From Streptomyces albogriseolus (GTDB lineage: Bacteria; Actinomycetota; Actinomycetes; Streptomycetales; Streptomycetaceae): a DNA stretch of 64,000 nt. Of this stretch, positions 8,280-15,947 are shown one piece after another. The DNA is taken from assembly GCA_014650475.1 (NCBI GenBank), contig BMVA01000019.1:62001-126000 (forward strand), given 5' to 3'. A program made the position numbers and the translations under genes. Under the pieces are notes generated by a model. That model worked only from the letters and a program-made list of their open reading frames with translations, did no database searches and was not told where the DNA came from. The number at the start of each line of letters is the position of its first letter. Within the stretch, counting starts at the first letter, position 1.

Positions 8280-9071
8280 ATGACCGAGAGGGACGGCAAC
8301 CAGCGGATCGCGCTCGTGACGGGCGGCACGAGCGGCATCGGTCTGGAGATCGTACGGCGGCTGGCCGGCGCCGGTACGCCGGTGCACCTGTGCGGCCGCC
8401 ACGAGGAGACGGTGAACGGCACGGTGAAGGAGCTGGCCGGCGAGGGCCTGCCGGTCACCGGCTCGGTGTGCGACGTCCGCGACCCGCAGCAGATACGGGA
8501 GCTGGTGCGCACGGTGGTCGAGGACCACGGACCGGTGCGGATCCTGGTGAACAACGCGGGCCGCAACGGCGGCGGGGTCACCGCGGAGCTGGACGACGAG
8601 CTGTGGACGGACGTCATCGAGACCAACCTGACCAGCGTCTTCCGGGTGACCAAGGAGGTGCTCACCACGGGCGGCATGCGGGAGGCGGGCCACGGACGGA
8701 TCGTCAACATCGCCTCGACCGGCGGCAAGCAGGGCGTGGTGCTCGCCGCTCCGTACTCGGCCTCCAAGCACGGCGTGGTGGGCTTCTCCAAGGCGCTCGG
8801 GCTGGAGCTGGCGAAGACCGGCATCACGGTCAACGCCGTCTGCCCCGGCTTCGTGGAGACGCCCATGGCACAGCGCGTGCGCGAGGGCTACGCGGCCGCC
8901 TGGGGCGTCACGGAGCAGGAGGCCTTCGACCGGATCACCACCCGTGTGCCGATGGGCCGTTACGTGACCGTCCGTGAGGTGGCGGCGATGGTCGAGTACC
9001 TGGTGGGCGACGACGCGCAGGCCGTCACCGCGCAGGCGCTGAACGTGTGCGGCGGTCTCGGCAACTACTGA
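8280..9071 (+). CDS. Type II PKS C9-ketoreductase, ActIII family SDR
   Basis: An NADPH-dependent short-chain dehydrogenase that in aromatic PKS systems reduces the C9 carbonyl of the nascent polyketide. The 263 residues show TGGTSGIG for cofactor binding, the catalytic set N116, S146 (NIASTGG), Y159 and K163 (YSASKHG), and the C-terminal AQALNVCGGLGNY signature. It resembles actinorhodin ketoreductase almost throughout. The PGG motif of ActIII (stereocontrol) reads NGG here (N96). A GGAGAGGGC ribosome site precedes ATG 8280. Followed by the NTF2-like gene. No type II KS-alpha/KS-beta pair is present in the window. Confidence 0.9.
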   Translation: MTERDGNQRIALVTGGTSGIGLEIVRRLAGAGTPVHLCGRHEETVNGTVKELAGEGLPVTGSVCDVRDPQQIRELVRTVVEDHGPVRILVNNAGRNGGGVTAELDDELWTDVIETNLTSVFRVTKEVLTTGGMREAGHGRIVNIASTGGKQGVVLAAPYSASKHGVVGFSKALGLELAKTGITVNAVCPGFVETPMAQRVREGYAAAWGVTEQEAFDRITTRVPMGRYVTVREVAAMVEYLVGDDAQAVTAQALNVCGGLGNY

Positions 9072-9172
9072 GACGGCCGGGCCCCGCGGCCCAGCGGCGC
9101 TCGACCCCCCTTCCACCCGGGCGGGGCAGGGTGGGGCGCCGTAGATCCCCGCCACGACTCACGGGAGGCACC

Positions 9173-9631
9173 GTGACCAGCCCCGCCGAGGTGAGCGCAG
9201 CGACGCCCGTCCTCACCGAGCTCTACCCTCGCATCCAGCAGTTCTACGCCGGGCAGGTGCGCCACCTGGACGCCTTCCGGGCCGAGGAGTTCGCCGCGAC
9301 CTTCACCGAGGACGGTGTCTTCGACCACCGCCCCGGCGCCGACCCTCTGCTGGGCCGGCAGGCCATCGCCGCGGCGGTGAGCGGCTACCAGCGGACCAAG
9401 CACGCCGCCGACCCGGTGCAGCGCCGCCACTGGTTCAACATGCTCCAGGTCTTCCCGCAGGACGACGGCACCGTGCGCACGGAGTACTACGCGCTGGTGC
9501 TGCACACCCGGCCCGGCACCCCGGAACCGCAGACCGGTCCGAGCTGCTTCGTCACCGACGTGCTGGAGGTCGGGGAGGACGGCGGCCTGCTGACGAAGTT
9601 CCGCCGGGTCCGCCAGGACCACCTGGTCTGA
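9173..9631 (+). CDS. NTF2/SnoaL-like fold protein
   Basis: A 152-residue single-domain protein of the SnoaL-like/NTF2 superfamily. It has an N-terminal helix (LYPRIQQFYAGQVRHLD), the AATFTEDGVFDH segment and a beta-sheet ending LLTKFRRVRQDH. Relatives in aromatic PKS clusters act as cyclases, dehydratases or hydroxylase-like tailoring enzymes (ActVI-ORFA, SnoaL, SnoaW types), so a ring-forming or tailoring role is inferred from context. The start is GTG 9173, supported by GGGAGG 4 nt upstream. It lies 101 bp downstream of the ketoreductase, probably in the same transcript, and ends at a strong convergent terminator. Confidence 0.7.
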   Translation: MTSPAEVSAATPVLTELYPRIQQFYAGQVRHLDAFRAEEFAATFTEDGVFDHRPGADPLLGRQAIAAAVSGYQRTKHAADPVQRRHWFNMLQVFPQDDGTVRTEYYALVLHTRPGTPEPQTGPSCFVTDVLEVGEDGGLLTKFRRVRQDHLV

Positions 9632-9658
9632 CCGGCCGCGGCGTCCCGCGCACAGCCC

Positions 9659-9700
9659 GCCCGGGGCGGGGCCCGTCCCGTGACGGGTCCCGCCCCGGGC
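9659..9700. terminator. Strong bidirectional terminator between convergent genes
   Basis: A 12-bp perfect GC stem (arms 9659-9670 and 9689-9700, GCCCGGGGCGGG and its complement) with a further CCCGT/ACGGG pairing inside. It sits in the 90-bp gap between the NTF2-like gene and the MBL gene, where a two-way terminator is expected. Confidence 0.7.
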
Positions 9701-9721
9701 GTCGTCGTACGCCCGCCGCCG

Positions 9722-10669
9722 TCACGCGAGGCAGCAGGGCAGCCCTCCGTGGTGCTCGATCATCTCGGCCAGCGCCGTCCGCATCACCTCGCCGGGCAGG
9801 GGCTCGTCCGCGGTGACGCCGTCCAGCTCGGCGTACGCCCGGTGCAGGTTGGGCACCAGCCGCTCGGGGTCCAGCAGCGCGGCGTACGGGCCGAGGGACG
9901 CGGCGCGGGCGGCCTCCAGCGGTGTGCGGCCGGCGCGTCTTCCGTCCTCGGCGACGCGCAGCACCAGCCGCAGATAACCCTCGACGGAGTCGAACACCTC
10001 GGGCCCGCACACCGGCCCGTGGCCGGGGACGACGGTCCGCGCGCCGTATCCCCGCAGCCGGTCCAGCGCCCGCAGCGACCCGGCGATCGAGCCCATGAGA
10101 CAGAACGGGGTCACCCCGTTCATGACCAGGTCGCCGGTGAACAGCACCCGTTCCCGGGGCAGCCACACCACGGTGTCGTTGGAGGTGTGGGCCGGTCCGA
10201 CGTGCTCGAGCTCGGCGCGCAGCGAACCGATGTGCAGGGTGAGGGCGTCGGCGTAGGTGAGGGTGGGCGGGGCGAGTTCGATGGAGCCCCACTCCACGTC
10301 CGGCCACAGCCCGGTCAGGTGCAGGCCGGAGGCGATCATCTCCGTCCGGGTGCGTTCGTGGCCGATGAGCACGGCCTCGGGGAACAGGTGGTTGCCGAAG
10401 ACGTGGTCCCCGTGGAAATGGGTGTTGACCACGGCCCGCGGCGCGGCCTGGGGGCTGACGCGCAGCGCGGTGCGGCGCAGGTGGCGGGCGCGGGCCTCGG
10501 TGGCCGCGGTGTCGACGAGGGCGCTCTCGCCGCCGGAGACGATGATGCCCGCGTTGTTGAGACACCATCCGCCCGGACCCTGGACGTAGGCGTGGACGCC
10601 GTCGGCGATCTCCGTGGTCTCGGCGAAGGGCGCGGGCGCTGTGGTGGGCACGGTGGGGCTGGACGGCAC
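9722..10669 (-). CDS. MBL-fold metallo-hydrolase, possible aromatic polyketide cyclase/thioesterase (ActIV-like)
   Basis: A 315-residue metallo-beta-lactamase-fold protein. The dinuclear metal motif is NTHFHGDHVFGN; downstream ligands are suggested by FTGDLVMNG and VVPGHGP. MBL-fold proteins of this size in type II PKS clusters (for example ActIV) act as second-ring cyclases with thioesterase activity. The neighbouring ActIII-like ketoreductase, type II ACP and FAD monooxygenase make that role plausible, but hydrolysis of another substrate is possible. It is the last gene of the minus-strand group ACP - FAD monooxygenase - MBL, separated from the monooxygenase by 121 bp with a hairpin. Confidence 0.75.
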   Translation of the reverse strand: MPSSPTVPTTAPAPFAETTEIADGVHAYVQGPGGWCLNNAGIIVSGGESALVDTAATEARARHLRRTALRVSPQAAPRAVVNTHFHGDHVFGNHLFPEAVLIGHERTRTEMIASGLHLTGLWPDVEWGSIELAPPTLTYADALTLHIGSLRAELEHVGPAHTSNDTVVWLPRERVLFTGDLVMNGVTPFCLMGSIAGSLRALDRLRGYGARTVVPGHGPVCGPEVFDSVEGYLRLVLRVAEDGRRAGRTPLEAARAASLGPYAALLDPERLVPNLHRAYAELDGVTADEPLPGEVMRTALAEMIEHHGGLPCCLA

Positions 10670-10709
10670 GGCCGTTCTCCTCCCGGGTGTCGGTTGCCCC
10701 GAGTCTCAC

Positions 10710-10727
10710 GGGGCGCCCTAGCGCCCC
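10710..10727. terminator. Possible hairpin between FAD monooxygenase and MBL genes
   Basis: GGGGCG-CCCTAG-CGCCCC, a stem of 6-7 bp in the 121-bp gap downstream of the monooxygenase stop. It may terminate or attenuate transcription before the MBL gene. Confidence 0.35.
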
Positions 10728-10790
10728 GGTCGAAGCGCCGCCGTGCGCACGCCGTTCCCCCGTCGGGCGCCGGGGAGGACCGGCGGCCCG

Positions 10791-12146
10791 TCAGGCACGC
10801 CGCGGAGCGGGCGTCCGCACCGTGAACAGATCCGTCCGCACCTCGGGCGGTGTCCGGCCGTAGGCGATGCGCCGGGTGATGCGCGTGCCCAGCGGGGTGC
10901 GGCCGACCAGGCGGGCCGCGTGGGAGCGCAGCACGTCCGCCGCCGGGCCTCCCGCTCCGAGCAGCGCCTTCGCCTGGACCTTCTGCATCCGGGTCACCGC
11001 CTCGGCGGCGGGCCCCCGCAGCCGGGGGAAGGCGGCGAGCCGGCCGCGGGAGCAGTCGTCCGCGCGGAGGGCGTCCACCAGGACCGGGTGCAGGGCCGCG
11101 GCGTCCTGGAGGGCGAGGTTGACGCCCTGGGCGCCGAGCGGGCCGTGGGTGTGGGCGGCGTCCCCGAGCAGCACCAGCCCGTCGCGCACCCAGGTGTCGG
11201 CGTGCGCGGCGAACACGTCGAGCAGCCGCAGGTCGTCCAGGGCGCGCACATGGTCCCGGATCAGATCGGCGAACTGCGGCAGCGCGGCGGTCAGTTCGGC
11301 GCGGACGGCCTCGACGCCGCGGGCGGCGACGGCGGGCCAGCCGCGGTGCGGCAGCGTCCAGCCGACGCGGAGCCGGTCGGGGTGGGTGTCGTGGACCAGG
11401 ACGGCGCTGCCGGGCGCCCGGTGCACGGCGACCGTGCCGGTCGCACGGCCGGGGGCGGGCAGCGAGAACCACACGACGTCCTGGTCGAAGGCCTCGGTGC
11501 GGCCTGCGCCGATGCCGGCGAGGGCGCGCGTCTTGGAGTACCGGCCGTCGGCGCCGGCCACGACGCGGGCCCGCACGGTGACGCGGCGCCCGCCGGGTCC
11601 GGTCGCCACCACGCCGGTGCACCGTCCGTGTCCCCCGGTCAGCGCGGACACACGGTGGCCCGGCAGATGACGGAATCCGGGCAGCGCGCGGCAGGCGGCG
11701 AGGAGTTCGGCGAGCAGGTGCCGCTGCGGCAGCGCGAGCAGGTGGTCGTAGGGGCCGGGCAGCCGGCCGTAGTCGACGTCCAGCAGGACGCGGCCGCGGT
11801 CCAGCAGCCGGAAGCCGGCCAGGCGCCGGGCGCCGCGCGCCCGTGCGGGCGACAGCACCCCGAGCCGGTCGAGCACCCGCTGGCCGCCGGGCTGGAGGAC
11901 CTCCCCGTGGAAGTCCCGCCCCGCCGAGGCGGGATCCCCGGAGGACTTCTCGACCAGCGCGACGCGTACGCCGGAGCGGAGCAGCATCAGGCTGAGCGCC
12001 AGCCCCGCGGGCCCGGCCCCGACGACGGCGACGTCCGTGTCCACGGTGTCGTCGGCGTCCGGGGTGTCCGGGGTGCGCGCGGCGTCCGCGCCGGCGGTGT
12101 CCCCCGCGCGGTGGTCAGGCCGCCGTGCGGACGGCGGCCAGGGCAC
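10791..12146 (-). CDS. FAD-dependent aromatic monooxygenase (PHBH class)
   Basis: A flavin hydroxylase of about 451 residues of the type that oxygenates aromatic polyketides. Motifs seen are GxGxxG (VVGAGPAGLAL, about residues 40-50), the AGADGRYSKTR DG-type motif, and the flavin ribityl motif GDAAHTHGPLGAQGVNLALQDA near residue 300. There is no extra thioredoxin-like C-terminal domain. The start is GTG 12146, inside the end of the ACP gene (32-bp overlap) with GGAG 10 nt upstream. The first 35 residues are low-complexity and could be skipped by a later start. It probably hydroxylates or Baeyer-Villiger-oxidises the aromatic product, but the substrate is unknown. Confidence 0.85.
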   Translation of the reverse strand: MPWPPSARRPDHRAGDTAGADAARTPDTPDADDTVDTDVAVVGAGPAGLALSLMLLRSGVRVALVEKSSGDPASAGRDFHGEVLQPGGQRVLDRLGVLSPARARGARRLAGFRLLDRGRVLLDVDYGRLPGPYDHLLALPQRHLLAELLAACRALPGFRHLPGHRVSALTGGHGRCTGVVATGPGGRRVTVRARVVAGADGRYSKTRALAGIGAGRTEAFDQDVVWFSLPAPGRATGTVAVHRAPGSAVLVHDTHPDRLRVGWTLPHRGWPAVAARGVEAVRAELTAALPQFADLIRDHVRALDDLRLLDVFAAHADTWVRDGLVLLGDAAHTHGPLGAQGVNLALQDAAALHPVLVDALRADDCSRGRLAAFPRLRGPAAEAVTRMQKVQAKALLGAGGPAADVLRSHAARLVGRTPLGTRITRRIAYGRTPPEVRTDLFTVRTPAPRRA

Positions 12147-12381
12147 GGTTGACCAGCTCCAGATAGGCGCGCGGGGTGTCCGCCTCGTCGAGGGCCTCCT
12201 CGTCGAGGGCGACGTCGAAGTCGCGCTCGATGCGCCCGGTGGTCTGCAGGATGGCCAGGGAGTCGTAGCCGAGCTCGGCGAAGGGCACGTCGACGACGTC
12301 GCCGTCCAGGTCGACGCCCTCCTCCTCGCCCGCGCACTCGCGCAGCAGAGCCTTCAGATCGTCCAGTTCGAACTGTCGCAT
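12115..12381 (-). CDS. Type II PKS acyl carrier protein
   Basis: An 88-residue discrete ACP. The phosphopantetheine site is S41 in ELGYDSLAIL, the GYDSLA form typical of aromatic PKS ACPs rather than of fatty-acid or modular PKS ACPs. It would carry the nascent poly-beta-keto chain. It heads a minus-strand unit with the FAD monooxygenase and MBL genes and has a SARP-type repeat 70-85 bp upstream. The expected partner ketosynthase pair is not present in this window, so it works with genes elsewhere or is a remnant. Confidence 0.88.
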   Translation of the reverse strand: MRQFELDDLKALLRECAGEEEGVDLDGDVVDVPFAELGYDSLAILQTTGRIERDFDVALDEEALDEADTPRAYLELVNRALAAVRTAA

Positions 12382-12448
12382 GGGTGCCTCTCCGTCTCGT
12401 ACGCCCGGGCGGCCGGCCGTGTGGTCACGGCTCGAGAGTCGGTCAGCG

Positions 12449-12466
12449 GGCTGGAGAAACACTCGA
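12449..12466 (-). promoter_or_regulatory. SARP-type repeat upstream of the type II ACP operon
   Basis: Read on the minus strand: TCGAGTG-TTTC-TCCAGCC, two heptamers with a 4-nt spacer ending 67 bp before the ACP ATG. The second heptamer is degenerate. Geometry and position match the other TCGAG boxes. Confidence 0.5.
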
Positions 12467-12512
12467 ATCGTCCGGGTGCCGCCCGGGCGGCCGGCGACGC
12501 GCGCGCCGGCGC

Positions 12513-13334
12513 TCAGGCCGCGTACAGGTCGAAGGTCGAGGTGCGGCGCGGCCCGGACATCACGTCCAGCTGCGGGTCGACGGCCAGCATCGCCTGGTGC
12601 AGGCGCTGCAGCTGCGGCGAGGGCTCCACGCCCAGCTCGTCGACGAGGCGGCGGCGGAGCCGGTGGTAGACCTCGAGCGCCGCGGCCTGCCGGCCGGAGC
12701 GGTACAGCGCCACCATCGCCTGCGAGTGCAGCCCCTCGTGCTCGGGGTGCCGGGCGATCAGGTCCATCAGCTCGGCGGTGACCTCGGCGTGCCGGCCGAG
12801 CCGGAGGTCGGCGTCGAGACGGCGTTCCCGGGTGACGAGCCTGCTCTCCTCCAGGCGCATCGCCTCGATCTCCAGGATGGGGCCGACGCGCACGTCGACC
12901 AGGGCGGGCCCCTGCCACAGGTCGAGGGCCTTCCGGTAGGTGCGGGCGGCCCGCTCGTCCTCGCCGTCCTCGAAGCACTGCTGGCCTTCGGCGATCAGGC
13001 GCTCGTACTCGTGCACGTCCACCGCCTCGGGCGGTATCTGCAGCAGATAGCCCCCGTGCCGGGTGGCGAGGACGCCCTTGGCGGCGCCGGGGGCGCCCGG
13101 TCCCATGGCGGTGCCGAGCCGGCGGCGCAGCTGGAGGATGTACGTCTGGAGGGTGGTCAGGGCGCTCTGCGGCAGTTCGGTGCCCCAGATCTCCTCCATG
13201 AGGGTGGGGACGGGCATGACCCGTCCCGGGTAGAGGGCGAGCAGGGCCAGGATCTGCCGTGGCTTCCCGGCTGTCGGAACGATCGACATCCCGTTGACGT
13301 CGGCACTCAGTGGACCCAGAACACGTATCTTCAT
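12513..13334 (-). CDS. SARP-family transcriptional activator (short form)
   Basis: A Streptomyces antibiotic regulatory protein of 273 residues. It has an N-terminal OmpR-like winged helix (KIRVLGPLSADVNG, PRQILALLAL, LMEEIWG, LQTYILQLRRRLG) followed by the bacterial transcriptional activation domain (about residues 95-245, EYERLIAEGQ to LVDELGVEPSPQLQ). ATG 13334 follows GGGGAGGAAACC. It would activate pathway promoters by binding TCGAG-like direct repeats, several of which lie in the window, including one in its own divergent upstream region. It is one of three SARP genes here. Confidence 0.93.
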   Translation of the reverse strand: MKIRVLGPLSADVNGMSIVPTAGKPRQILALLALYPGRVMPVPTLMEEIWGTELPQSALTTLQTYILQLRRRLGTAMGPGAPGAAKGVLATRHGGYLLQIPPEAVDVHEYERLIAEGQQCFEDGEDERAARTYRKALDLWQGPALVDVRVGPILEIEAMRLEESRLVTRERRLDADLRLGRHAEVTAELMDLIARHPEHEGLHSQAMVALYRSGRQAAALEVYHRLRRRLVDELGVEPSPQLQRLHQAMLAVDPQLDVMSGPRRTSTFDLYAA

Positions 13335-13637
13335 GGTTTCCTCCCCGTACCTCGACGGCTGGACTCGGCTGCCGAGCCGGTGTGCGAATCGGTGCCCGAG
13401 GCTCGTCGATATTGCGCCGCGCGGGGATCCGCTGTCCTTTCCCCACGACATGAGCACGAGCCGCACCGTATCCCGCCGCAACCTTTCCGTCAGGAATTCT
13501 CGAGGAGTCGTCGAGCGGTTTTCCGGCGCCCCTTCCCGGGCCGGGTCTGACGCGTCTCTGACGCCCGGCTGACCACGAGGAAAGGGCGTCCGGACCTGTC
13601 TTCCTTCCGGGTGGGGCCGCTGTTAGCTTTTCGCGTC
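13335..13637. promoter_or_regulatory. 303-bp divergent promoter region with a SARP-type repeat at 13500-13517
   Basis: This is the divergent gap between the SARP gene and the aryl-carrier operon, and it is richer in T and A runs than the rest of the window. It contains TCGAGGA-GTCG-TCGAGCG at 13500-13517, an 11-bp-period heptamer pair on the plus strand. The pair points to the carrier-protein / monooxygenase / thioesterase / oxidase operon, whose first ATG lies 121 bp downstream. No small coding region is convincing in this gap. Confidence 0.65.
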
Positions 13638-13940
13638 ATGGAGACCACCGAAAGCACCGGACGGGACGACGGCCGGGCGGTGCCCGAGGGCGCGGACCCG
13701 CTGACGCGCAGCCTGCTGCGCCAGATGGTCGCCCGCAGCATGCAGCTGCCGGAGACGGAGATCCCCGGCGACGACGAGGATCTGGTGGACCACGGCCTCG
13801 ACTCGATCACCGCCATGTCGCTGATCTCCGCCTGGCACCGGCGCGGCATCGAGGTCGGATTCCCCGAGCTGATGGCGCGTCCCACGCTCGGCGACTGGTG
13901 GCTGCTCATTTCCCGCCGGAAGCCCGCGAACGCCGCATGA
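13638..13940 (+). CDS. Free-standing aryl-carrier / peptidyl-carrier protein
   Basis: A 100-residue carrier protein. S56 in VDHGLDSITAM is the phosphopantetheine site. The C-terminal part (GFPELMARPTLGDWWLLIS) matches the aryl-carrier domain of isochorismatase/ArCP proteins such as EntB. It probably holds an aryl acid (picolinate in the proposed route) as a thioester while a monooxygenase acts on it. It starts a plus-strand run of LLM monooxygenase, type II thioesterase, flavin oxidase and SARP. ATG 13638 was chosen over GTG 13611 because similarity begins there; neither has a clear ribosome site. Confidence 0.82.
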   Translation: METTESTGRDDGRAVPEGADPLTRSLLRQMVARSMQLPETEIPGDDEDLVDHGLDSITAMSLISAWHRRGIEVGFPELMARPTLGDWWLLISRRKPANAA

Positions 13941-14086
13941 CGTGAACTCGAAGGGGTCCGGAAAAGCGCTGGAGCCACGCTCGCGCCCGCCCCCGGAGTG
14001 ACCGTGACCGTCTATGGTCCGACAGCGGAGGAATCAAAGCCGCCCTTTCCGGTCAGCCGGAATCGGATCACCAGACGGAGCCATCC

Positions 14087-15166
14087 ATGGAATTCGGCGT
14101 GAACTTCTTTCCGGTCGTCGACCCCGAACGCAAGAGCGCGAGCACCTACTACGACGAGAGTCTGCGGCTGGCCGCGCTCGCCGAGGCCCTGGGTTTTGAA
14201 CATGTGCAGACGGTGGAGCACTACGGCTCCCCGTACGGCGGCTACAGCCCCGACCCGGTGGTCTTCCTGACCGCCGTCGCCGCGCGCACCAGCCGGATAC
14301 GTCTGGTGACCGGGGCGGTCATCGCCGCGTTCGCGCACCCGGTGCAGATCGCCGCCCGCCTGGCGCAGCTCGACAACCTCTCCCACGGACGGCTGGACGC
14401 CGGCTTCGGACGGGGCTTCCTGCCCGACGAGTTCGAGCTGTTCGGCGTGGACATGGGCGAGAGCCGCACCCGTTTCGACGAGGTCGTCGACGCCTGCGTC
14501 GCGCTGTGGAGCGGACGCGAGGTGCGCTTCGAGGGCGAGGTGCACCGCTTTGGCCCGGTCACCGGCTTCCCCCGCCCCTACCAGCGCCCGCACCCCCCGG
14601 TGTTCGTGGCGTCGGCGACCAGCGCCGCGTCCTGTGCGCTGGCGGGTGAGCGCGGTCACCACCTCCAGGTGGTCCCGTCCGTCACCAGCCGCGAGCAGCT
14701 CACCGCGATGACGGCGGCCTACCGCGGGGCCCGCGCGGCCGCCGGCCACGAGGGCCCGGGCCGCATCCAGATCAAGTACACCTGCTACCTGGGCGAGGAC
14801 CGGGCCACCGCGCTCGCCGACGCACGCGCCGGCGAGGAGAACTACGTGCGGACGATGGCCGGCGCGGTGGCCTCCTGGGCCGAGGCGCGCTCGGAGCAGT
14901 ACCCGGGCTACGAGGCGTTCGTGGAGAAGGTCCGGGCCTACGACTTCGACCGGTCGCTGGCCGACCACAAGGTGCTGGCGGGCACCCCGGACGAGGTGGC
15001 CGCGCAGATCGAGGCCATCCGCGGCTGGTACGGCGACGACCTGTGCCTGAGCCTGCAGTTCAACCCCGGCCACCTGCCGTTCGACCGCGCCGAGCGGGCC
15101 GTGGAGCTGTTCGCCCGCGAGGTGGCCCCGGCGTTCACCGGCGGCCTCGCCGCCGCGGCGGCGTGA
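14087..15166 (+). CDS. Luciferase-like FMNH2-dependent monooxygenase
   Basis: A 359-residue TIM-barrel flavin monooxygenase of the luciferase-like (LLM) class that needs reduced flavin from a partner reductase. Features include the N-terminal strand MEFGVNFFPVVDP, the VTGAVIAAFAHPVQIAARLAQLDNLSHGRL core, GFGRGFLPDEFELFG and the C-terminal LAGTPDEVAAQIEAI. A GGAG lies 7 nt before ATG 14087. It sits between the aryl carrier protein and a type II thioesterase, and a flavin reductase gene lies 3 kb away. The likely job is hydroxylation of a carrier-bound aryl group (3-hydroxylation of picolinyl-S-carrier). An alternative is a SnaA/SnaB-like role in oxidising the proline-derived ring of group A streptogramins. 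Confidence 0.85.
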   Translation: MEFGVNFFPVVDPERKSASTYYDESLRLAALAEALGFEHVQTVEHYGSPYGGYSPDPVVFLTAVAARTSRIRLVTGAVIAAFAHPVQIAARLAQLDNLSHGRLDAGFGRGFLPDEFELFGVDMGESRTRFDEVVDACVALWSGREVRFEGEVHRFGPVTGFPRPYQRPHPPVFVASATSAASCALAGERGHHLQVVPSVTSREQLTAMTAAYRGARAAAGHEGPGRIQIKYTCYLGEDRATALADARAGEENYVRTMAGAVASWAEARSEQYPGYEAFVEKVRAYDFDRSLADHKVLAGTPDEVAAQIEAIRGWYGDDLCLSLQFNPGHLPFDRAERAVELFAREVAPAFTGGLAAAAA

Positions 15167-15191
15167 GCCGGCCCGACCTTCAGGAGAGGCG

Positions 15192-15947
15192 ATGTACGGC
15201 ATATCCGGATCTTCCGAGGAGCTCCGCCTGTTCGTCTTCCACCACGCGGGCGGCTCCCACCTGCTCTACCGCACCTGGCCGGGCCTGCTGCCCGACCGCT
15301 GGGACGTGCGCCTGCCGGACGCTCCCGGCAGGGGGCGGCTGGCCGACGAGCCGCCGCTGGACGACGCACGCCGGCTGGCGGGCTTCTTCCTGCGCCGCCT
15401 GGGCGCGGACCTGACCGGCCCGTTCGCGTTCTTCGGGCACAGCATGGGCGCGCTCGTCGCCTACGAGCTGACCCGGCTGCTCGAGGAGGAGGGACGCGAA
15501 CTGCCCGTCTGGCTCGGCCTGTCGGCGCGCGGGGCGCCCCGTCCGCAGGGCGACGGCACCCGGCGGCACGAGCTGCCGGACGACGAACTGCGCGTCCATC
15601 TCGCGGCCATGGGCGGCACCCCCCTGGAGGTGCTGCACGAGCCCGACCTGTGGGCGATGTTCGCCCCGGCCATCCGCAACGACCTGCGCCTGGTGGAGAG
15701 CTGGCGTCCGCGCCCCGGCGCCGCGCCGCTGACCGTGCCCCTCGCGGTGTACGGCGGACGGGCCGACGTGGTGGTCTCCCCGGACCGTCTGGCCGGCTGG
15801 GAGGAGCACGCCGCGCGCTTCCAGGGACTGCACCTGTTCGACGGCGGCCACTTCTACTTCCAGGACGACCCGGCGCCGCTGCTCCGGCTGGTCACGCGGC
15901 ACGCCACGGCCGCTCTCCGGGCGCCGGCGGCGGTGAGGCCGTCATGA
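15192..15947 (+). CDS. Type II thioesterase
   Basis: A 251-residue alpha/beta hydrolase of the RifR/GrsT type. The nucleophile is S84 in FGHSMGALVAYEL, the N-terminal FVFHHAGGSHLLYRTWP is typical of the class, and the catalytic His is in FDGGHFYFQDD. It may release a carrier-bound aryl acid made by the neighbouring enzymes or edit stalled PKS/NRPS carriers. ATG 15192 has AGGAGAGGCG directly upstream. It overlaps the next gene by 4 nt (ATGA), so the two are translationally coupled. Confidence 0.93.
   Translation: MYGISGSSEELRLFVFHHAGGSHLLYRTWPGLLPDRWDVRLPDAPGRGRLADEPPLDDARRLAGFFLRRLGADLTGPFAFFGHSMGALVAYELTRLLEEEGRELPVWLGLSARGAPRPQGDGTRRHELPDDELRVHLAAMGGTPLEVLHEPDLWAMFAPAIRNDLRLVESWRPRPGAAPLTVPLAVYGGRADVVVSPDRLAGWEEHAARFQGLHLFDGGHFYFQDDPAPLLRLVTRHATAALRAPAAVRPS

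Noticed and set aside
13490-13978. Minus-strand 162-codon frame over the aryl carrier protein
   Set aside because: It is antisense to a carrier protein with a clear phosphopantetheine motif, and it covers the divergent promoter.
14087-15166. LLM monooxygenase taken as the proline-oxidising SnaA/SnaB component of group A streptogramins
   Set aside because: Not excluded, but only one LLM gene is present, and its place between an aryl carrier protein and a type II TE fits carrier-bound aryl hydroxylation better.
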